Below, one piece after another: positions 57,730 to 64,000 of a DNA stretch of 64,000 nucleotides. The notes under the pieces were generated by a model, which made no database searches, was not told the origin of the DNA, and saw only the letters and a program-made list of their open reading frames with translations. The position numbers were made by a program, and so were the translations under genes. The DNA is from Struthidea cinerea. Lineage: Eukaryota > Chordata > Aves > Passeriformes > Corcoracidae. The stretch lies in assembly GCA_013397865.1 (NCBI GenBank), contig VZTI01001046.1:225261-289260 (forward strand), in the 5' to 3' direction. Numbering within the stretch: position 1 is the first letter of the stretch; every line of letters starts with the position of its first letter.

Positions 57730-57821
57730 GATTCTGGCGACTGCTGGCACCGATTTTGACCTGCGGACCCTGCGAGCCGTCCGGGTGCTGCGGCCCCTGA
57801 AACTCGTGTCGGGAATCCCAA
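57730..57821 (+). CDS. CACNA1B: CACNA1B exon 4: repeat I S4 voltage sensor of the N-type calcium channel CaV2.2
   Basis: This internal coding exon belongs to the alpha-1B subunit, which forms the presynaptic N-type Ca2+ channel that triggers transmitter release. After one base of a split codon it encodes ILATAGTDFDL, then the S4 helix with a positive residue every third position (LRTLRAVRVLRPLKL), then VSGIP and one base of the next Ser codon. The acceptor is a polypyrimidine tract plus CAG; the donor is A|GTGAGT. The 92-bp length equals the known exon 4 length of CaV2 genes. TAGTDFD argues against CACNA1A (TVGTEFD, from memory) and against CACNA1E, which has an insertion here. All gating charges are intact and there is no stop or frameshift. 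Roughly residues 180-211 of the channel, by comparison from memory. Confidence 0.97.
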
Positions 57822-60766
57822 GTGAGTGTGGTGACAACTCCGTGTCACAGCCTGAGTGCTCGGTGGGTTTGGGGTGTTACTGCTTTTCTGAGCCATATTT
57901 TCTTCCCCTGCCTCTTTGGGGTCAGTGGCTCCTGCCCCTTTTTGGGGTCTGGTGGTCTCTCATCCCATTTTGTGCTGATTTCAGCACCATGCTCCCAAAT
58001 CTGCAGGTGAGGGGCAGGGATTTGTCCTCGGATCCCTTTGCCTTTGGGGGTGAATGAATTCTCTGGGGTGTGAAGACCTGAGAGCTGAATTTTGCAGCTT
58101 TCAGGCTTTTCAGCTTGGATCTTCTGATGGTTTTGATCAGCTGAGCTTCTTGTGTTGGGGATTTTAGCCTTTTAATAAGGGGGAAAAAATAAAGGGAAAG
58201 AGCAGGTGGGATTTGGCCTCCCCCACTCTCTGTATTTTATGTGTGAGCCTGAAGGGTCTGAACGCTCCAGTGAGGAGCTGCATCCTGCCCTGAAACCATC
58301 CCAGTGCCCACACCGTGGTTTCTGCCCTTTATTTGTCCCAGTCACAGCTCTGCCCCCCAGCAGGGATCACTTCCAGGAGCTGTTTCCTTTCTGGATGTGG
58401 AATAAAGAGCTTTGTACCCTCCAGCAGGAGCTGCAGCACTGTGGGGTGCTCTGGTGTCCTCTGCATTAACCAGGGGGCAATGACAGCCCTAAAAATTCCT
58501 GAAATCGGGATCCATTCATGGGCAGGGCTTCAATCTGAATTCCCACCCAGGAGAGATCCTTGGAAAGGTGGCATTTGTTTGTCTCCAGCAAGGAGGTGCT
58601 GCTGGCTGTTATTTCCTGGACCTTTTGCCTGGGCAGGGCGTGGCAGTGACAGCCTGAGGATGTCACACAAGTGAGGTGGCCCCTCAGAGCTGGCCCTGTC
58701 CTGGTGTGGGGGACATTTTCCCACCTGGAGATGTGTCCTGCACCAGCACAACATTTCCCCACAATATTTGCTCTCAGGTTTTTAGTGATGTGGTGAAAGC
58801 TGAATATTTCATGTGCGGTGGGGTTTTTTTTTCCTGTAGTAAATGCACAACCTTCAGGTGCAACCACCCACAAACACGGAATATTCTTCCCTTTTACACC
58901 CTCAGCATTTTTCCTGTCAAAGACACCTCGGTGCTTTTATAAATGCCTGTGCCCATCTTGGTCTCAATGGTTGTCCTAGTTTGGACAAATTTGGAGGAAA
59001 ATATCCTCTGATAGAAGTCAGGTTGCAACCACCCCTCCCCCCCCCAGGTTCGGGAAAAAAAAATTTTCTTCGAAGGAAAGTGAAAGAGATAACAAACTAT
59101 TTATTTAACAAACACACAAGAGGGGAATAATAACACTAAACAATGAGGTCTCTCTCTCTGTGGAGAGAAAACCTGGGAAGATTTCAGAGTCCTTCTGTAG
59201 GTGTGGTCTCTCTCCTCCTCGGAGCTGGTCGGCGAGGGGCCACCCCCCCGGGCCTCCGGGAAAATTCTCCTGATGTGTTCAGATGTTGTTGAAACAGTCC
59301 AGAAGAGAAGAAGAGAACAAAAAAACCAAAATCCTAGGAAAAAAAAGTTCAACTCTCTGTCTCTCGCCGGAAAAAGAAGAGCCAAAAAAAACCCCCAAAG
59401 TTGGCTGAGGGGAAAAAACCCAAGGGCACTGCTGGAGCCGAGGAGCGTATCCCCGTGTCCTTGAAACAACTGCTTTGAAAAGTTTTTTGTTTTGGTTTTT
59501 TTCTTCCTGTCCCTCTCAGGCTCAGGTTAAAGAGCACAGAAAAGATTGGTGGGCATAGAGTAGCGATAGGGGACACACGTCATAAAGTCACCCCAAGACA
59601 GTGGTGCTGTACAAGGTGGCAGGACAAGGATGATCCCTGACCCCCCACCCCTCAGGACAGGCCACGAGGGAGCCCTGCCCGTCCCTGCAGGGTTTTTGTG
59701 GTGTGCAGGGCGTTATCTGCCCCCTCCACTGCCAGCCCCTCTCGCCTTATCTCCCCTGGCTTTAATGGAAAATGGGTTTCAGGGCTGGTGGCTGCACAGC
59801 CCTGGGGACAGGGTTTGTTCCTGCAGGGCAGGGTGTGACAGGGACAGCTCGAGGCTGTTCTGGCTGTGGAGGGAGAGGCAGCTCCTGAGCGGCCCAGACT
59901 CCCTGGGACAGGGGGATCACGCCCATCCGCGGGGTTTTCCTTCCCTCCTCCAGTTTCGAACTAAGTGACACCACCAGCTGCTGGGAAATTCTCTCTTTGC
60001 CCCCACTCCGAGTTTCTCAGGACAGGTTTTCACTGCAGGGCAGGTCCTGCCTGATCTCTCCAAGTAACACCATAACCTTCCTCCCAAAGAAAGCCTTGTG
60101 TGAATAAACACAAATTGGAATTTATTTTGGCAAGTATCTGTAAGAGACCCCGGTGTTGCTAAAAAACTGTATTATTTAAATTGTATTAATTTAATAAATA
60201 ATTGTATTAGCTGGGGTTTGAGCTCCTGCTGTGGTCTCACTTCCATTTCAACGCAGTCCGATAATAACAATATTTGGCACCAATTTCTTAATTACTGCTC
60301 AGTCCATCCACTGTCAGAATTTGGTGGGATAAAGCTGAGACTTCCAGCATGTCTGGGGAGAAGAGGGAATGAGCTTTTCATCCACTTCATGTACAACAGC
60401 TTGATTTGCTTGGCCCTAAGGAGCGTCCTAGGCAGGGTTCAAAGCTGCACCACAATTGCCCCAAGGACCTGGTTCAGCTCCAGGCTGAATCTTGGGACTC
60501 CAGCAGCTTCAGGAGAAATCTCTTTAGTGCCTCTGAAGCTTAGGAACCCATTGAATCTGTGACCTGAAGGAAAGCCACCAGAAAAGGAGAACACCCAGTT
60601 GTCTCTCCTGCTCTTATGGCAGGAAATGTCTCACTCTGGGGAGAGCAGCGCTGCTCGGTATTGCCAACCGCAGATTGTCCCTTGGACAGCCCCTCTCTCC
60701 CACCTTCTCTTCATCCCTGTGTCCTTGTTTTCCTTCCCTCCCTGAGGTGTTTTTGTGTCCCCCCAG
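57822..60766 (+). other. CACNA1B: CACNA1B intron 4 (2945 bp)
   Basis: It begins GTGAGTGTG and ends with a pyrimidine-rich CCCCCCAG. It separates two exons whose split Ser codon (A|GC) joins correctly. Most is unique sequence except for a solo LTR at 58972-59600. 57822-58971 and 59606-60766 hold no other feature I can name; the open frames there lack domains. Confidence 0.93.
58972..59600 (-). mobile_element. Solo LTR of an endogenous retrovirus in CACNA1B intron 4
   Basis: A 629-bp LTR antisense to the gene. The + strand ends are TGTCCTAGTTTGGAC (58972) and GTCACCCCAAGACA (59600), so the minus strand starts TGTCTTGGGGTGAC and ends GTCCAAACTAGGACA. Flanks ATGGT (58967-58971) and GTGGT (59601-59605) fit a 5-bp target duplication with one mismatch. 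The minus strand has an AATAAA signal at about 59099-59105. A clear TATA box was not seen. No internal retroviral genes. It is of a different family from the other three LTRs. Confidence 0.85.
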
Positions 60767-60919
60767 GCCTGCAGGTTGTGCTCAAGTCCATCATGAAGGC
60801 CATGGTGCCCTTGCTGCAGATTGGGCTGCTCCTCTTCTTCGCCATCGTGATGTTCGCCATCATCGGGCTGGAGTTCTACATGGGCAAATTCCACAAAACC
60901 TGCTTTTCCAACGAGACAG
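60767..60919 (+). CDS. CACNA1B: CACNA1B exon 5: S4-S5 linker, S5 and start of the pore turret of repeat I
   Basis: It continues the channel after exon 4. Two bases complete the split Ser codon, followed by the S4-S5 linker LQVVLKSIMKAMVPLLQ, the S5 helix (IGLLLFFAIVMFAIIGLEFY), then MGKFHKTCFSNET and one base of the next codon. The 153-bp length matches CaV2 exon 5. Sites are CCCCAG|GC and ACAG|GTGAGC. Residues MVPLL, VMFA and GKFHK point to CACNA1B rather than CACNA1A (MIPLL, LIFA, GKFHT, from memory). AsnGluThr (60910-60918) is an N-glycosylation sequon at the position of the known extracellular site near residue 256 of mammalian CaV2.2. The frame is intact. Roughly residues 212-262. Confidence 0.97.
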
Positions 60920-61511
60920 GTGAGCTCTGCCCTTGGGATCTTTCTGTCCTGCTTCTGTGTTGCTTTTCCTTTGGCCTCTTTCACATTCCCTGCGTTCTCT
61001 CCCTCTTTACCCACCTATTCTGAGAGTTACCAGAATTTTGTGCCCACCCTACGGGGACTGGGACAGATTCTCCTCTCTCTGATGCCACTGGGCTGCTCCC
61101 AGTCTGCCCAAGAGGGAGATGAAAAATTCTTTTGGGACAGGAGGCCCCAAGAACTTTCATAGCAGAAGCCCAGAACCAAATTCCTGTTGTTTCATTTTAT
61201 TCCTCGGTGTCTGTTTGTGTTTTCACTGGGTTCTGCTTTATGCACCTTGAGTTTCCTGGAAAGGTTTCTGGGCAAACTTCGGTGTGGGACAGTAACAGAT
61301 CAAAAAGTCTGGGAGCAACCAAAGAATAAAAGGTTGATAGATGGGAGGCAAGGAGTCCTTTGATGGAGAAAGGATAAAAATGACCTTCAGAGAAGGGAAA
61401 CTGGGCCCTGGAGAGTGAACGATGTGTCTGCCTGTGACTGAGTGATAAACCCCCTAAAATGGAGGTGGAGAAGGATGATCCCAGAGATTTTTGGCTGGGA
61501 ACAGCTGTGTC

Positions 61512-61572
61512 GAATCATGGAACGGTTTGGGCTGGGAGGGACCTTAAAGATCATCTCGTTCCACCCCATTCC
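61512..61572 (-). repeat. CR1 LINE 3' tail fragment
   Basis: Antisense tail: GAATCATGGAACGGTTTGGG, CTGGGAGGGACCTTAAAGATC, ATCTCGTTCCACCCC. About 60 bp, in intron 5. Confidence 0.88.
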
Positions 61573-63805
61573 TTTATAGTAGTGTTAATATATGTTTGTT
61601 ATCTGATAACACACATAAAATTGCTGTTCTTGTCTCCAAACCATTGCATTTTAAGGTGCAATTGACTTTCTTTAAACACAGCCTTCTATTTTCAGTCAGT
61701 ATCGCTAATAGGTCTTAACATTGATTTATTTCCGTGCAATCCAGGGGGGATAAAACAGCGTCCCTGCCAAGTCTCTGAGCTTTCTGATGGGAACAGTTCA
61801 GTACACTCAGTGCACACAGGGATTTGCGAAGGGAATTCTTGCTCGTGTTCCTATGGAATGCTGGAAAACTGTAACGCGGGTCATGAAGGACAGCTGGGAG
61901 TTAGGACTTGTGAGAAAATCCCAGCGATTCCTGGAGGAAACGAGTGTTTGGACTGGATTCGTAGGAGGAAAAAGCCTCTTTGTGGGTGGTGTGGCCCCTG
62001 CGAGGGGCTGCGGCAGTGAGGACAGGGGGACAGGGACGGCAGTGACAATGTTGGTGTGGAGGAAGCAGCGGAGTTGGTGCCGAGGTGGTGGGGAGGATGA
62101 AATCCTGAGCAGGCTGGGCTTTCCTAGGAGTATTTCCAGGTCTGTTAAACTGCAGACGGGGCAGGGGATGTTTGTGCATCCTTTGTGTGCGGGAGGCGGC
62201 TGCAGGCAGAGCCTGAGGCTCTCCCTCAGGCTGGCACCTGAAGGAGGAGGATTTTCTTCTCTCCCCCAGAACCTCGGTAGTGCAAAAGCCAAACATCACC
62301 CCCAAAGCCGTGCGTGCTTCCTGCAGGCTCGTCTCTGCCATCAGTGGCGGCCAAGAGGTCTCCGTGCCAGGTTTTGGGGACCGAGGACAGGTTTTTGTCA
62401 TGGGTAATGTCGTGTGTAAGCGCCTCTTGCTGGCTGGGCGCATTCCAGCCCGGAATTGGGAGCGCAGCCGGAGCTCTGCTGCCTGTGCTGCATTTCTCTG
62501 CACGGCAGCAGCTGCCAGCTCGGTGGGAGCTGTGGCTCAGCTCCCGCATCCCCTCAGCAGGAGGGGGAAAGTGCCTGTGCCCTGGTCACTCCGTGCCCCG
62601 GGGCTGCCGAGCTGGCTTTGGGTGAGTTATGGGGATCCATTCCAGCTGCTGGGCGGGAAATGGTGTTTCTGGAAAGGAGACTGGGTTGGGGGGAGGCTTC
62701 CTGGCACTGCCTCCCCTGGGAGCAGAGCAGCCACGAAGCTTTTTAAAACCTAAGTGCTCCTCATCCCCGCAGAGGTGCATTAAGGAGCCCAGGCAGAGAC
62801 CACGGGCTCCGAACCGGCCTGAGCGTGGAAATGTGAGCTCATTAAAGAGATGCCTCTGGCAGCAGGTGGGAAACGGGAGGAGGGAAAGCTGCTCGTGCTT
62901 CTTGCTGTTCCAAATCCCCAAAGTGAGCAAACCCCCGGGGTTTTTCCTGGAATCAGGAGCTGCACGAGAGGTACCAGCTGGGCATCACGCAGGGCACCGA
63001 GCAGAGGTGTCAACACCGAGTGTTGCTCTGCTGAGCCAATAGCCTGGGTAGGTCAGGGCACCAAACTGGCGCCAAAATACGGCCAAAGGGTTATTCAAGG
63101 TCTTTCCCCCTCAGCCTGACTGTTCTGAGCTGGAAACATGTCATTATTTTAATGGAAAATGGGTAAAACTCCGTGGCAGTGCATGCTCCAGTCTTGCTTC
63201 CCTCTCCCTGCACCCTCCTTGCTGTCCTGTTCTGCTGTCACGGGATCATTTTGAAGCACCTGACCCAGCCCAAGCGTTACTCCAGGAGAGAAGGGCATCA
63301 CATTTATTTCCCGTTTTTCCTTGGGATTCCTCTTTTCTCTGTCTCTCCAGCCATGAGGAGGAAGGGCCAGTTCTGGTCACTGTTTTAAAAAGGAAGAAGT
63401 CCCCCACCCGCCTCTTTGTGGCGGATGTGCAATGCGTTTCCAGAGAATTCCCTGGCAGCAAAAGGCCAAACCGAGATGAAACTGGATCCTCTTTCCACAA
63501 ACGGTCTGCAGGAGCCAGCTTTGGCATTTTCTTCTCTCACCAAGCCCTCACGAGAGCCTGTGGTGACCCATATGGGAGCTGGAGGTTTGCCCTGCACCGA
63601 GGCGTTGAGTCAACAGGAAAGTGTCCCATATAGATTTGTATAAATCCACACGCACTTAGATCCTGCTCCACAGTGACAATTTTGCTTTCCTCCTGCAGGC
63701 TCTGCTCCGTGGAACGATTATTCCTAATTCTCGTTAGGGCTGCTGCTGCTTTTCCCCTGGTGAATTGGATTTTGTGCCGTTTGCTGCTCCATCACCATAA
63801 CGTGT

Positions 63806-63835
63806 CCCTTTAAAAACCCTTTAAAAACCCTTTAA
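63806..63835. repeat. Short tandem repeat, 11-bp unit
   Basis: CCCTTTAAAAA occurs twice and a third, partial copy follows (CCCTTTAATG). Confidence 0.8.
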
Positions 63836-64000
63836 TGCTTCCGCAGTCGCAGCTCTCCAAACACAGGGGTATGACTTGGGATATTTGTTTACTCCAAAAA
63901 CCCAGCACTGGAGTTTTCCAAGCTGCTCTGGAGGGGGCTGCAACCCCTTCCCATGCTGGGCACCCTCCTGGCCATTCCTGGTGGTCCTTCCCTGGCAGAT

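Larger units (their letters stand above)
60920..64000 (+). other. CACNA1B: CACNA1B intron 5 (5' part)
   Basis: It starts with the donor GTGAGC at 60920 and runs off the window. I saw no sequence for exon 6, whose hallmark would be the P-loop motif around TVFQCITMEGW. It contains an antisense CR1 tail (61512-61572) and a small AAACCCTTT repeat near 63806-63835; otherwise it is unique. GC-rich frames at 62280-62750 have no domain. Confidence 0.88.

Noticed and set aside
9578..59600. A complete endogenous retrovirus
   Set aside because: No gag, protease, polymerase or envelope frames near any LTR; each LTR is flanked by its own target duplication, so all are solo.
57730..60919. Assignment to CACNA1A or CACNA1E
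   Set aside because: Diagnostic residues at four positions differ from CaV2.1, and the CaV2.3-specific insertion before S4 is absent.
63062..63080. E2F-like GGCGCCAAA word
   Set aside because: Single short motif in an intron with no supporting promoter features.
60920..64000. Presence of CACNA1B exon 6
   Set aside because: No P-loop motif or acceptor-plus-frame combination found; the window ends before it.

Overview
The window is a piece of a bird nuclear genome, most likely a songbird (passerine). At least 24 fragments of CR1 LINEs, the typical avian retroposon, are scattered through it with the usual 3' tail pattern (pyrimidine-rich end followed by ATTCTATG/ATTCCATG-like repeats). Four solo LTRs of avian endogenous retroviruses are also present. 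There are no bacterial-type operons; the many open frames are short, overlapping and mostly fall inside repeats. Assignment to passerines rests on the look of the CR1 and LTR families and is an inference.

Only one gene is recognisable: CACNA1B, encoding the pore-forming alpha-1B subunit of the N-type voltage-gated calcium channel (CaV2.2), on the + strand. Two consecutive coding exons are present. Exon 4 (57730-57821, 92 bp) carries the repeat I S4 voltage sensor. Exon 5 (60767-60919, 153 bp) carries the S4-S5 linker, S5 and the start of the extracellular turret. Both have consensus splice sites and compatible phases, and their lengths match the known CaV2 gene structure. Paralogue-specific residues separate it from CACNA1A and CACNA1E. 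I found no trace of exons 1-3 or exon 6, so positions 1-57729 are read as part of a very long intron 3, 57822-60766 as intron 4, and 60920-64000 as the start of intron 5.

Layout: 1-9500 is mostly unique intron with a few CR1 pieces and a GC-rich stretch (about 6560-7420). At 9549-10075 an LTR is nested in a CR1. 10080-24350 is mainly unique, with a degenerate dispersed repeat pair (16801/20691). At 24355-24646 a polypyrimidine microsatellite encloses a 137-bp assembly gap. 27900-34960 is CR1-rich and includes a second, exactly delimited LTR-in-CR1 insertion (31706-32138) plus a nearby inverted CR1 partner. At 40777-41517 there are three tandem copies of a 247-bp unit. 42000-48050 holds more CR1, including adjacent copies. 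48800-51490 is mostly unique, with a plausible conserved non-coding block. A third solo LTR is at 52466-52832. A 33-bp minisatellite of about 12 units (56751-57112) lies about 600 bp before exon 4. A fourth solo LTR (58972-59600) lies in intron 4.

All four LTRs are antisense to CACNA1B, the orientation usually tolerated inside introns. I did not find a new biological system. The most interesting items are the two clean nested-insertion records, the inverted CR1 pair that could make a long double-stranded RNA in the CACNA1B pre-mRNA, the two locus-specific tandem arrays, and some candidate conserved non-coding blocks.
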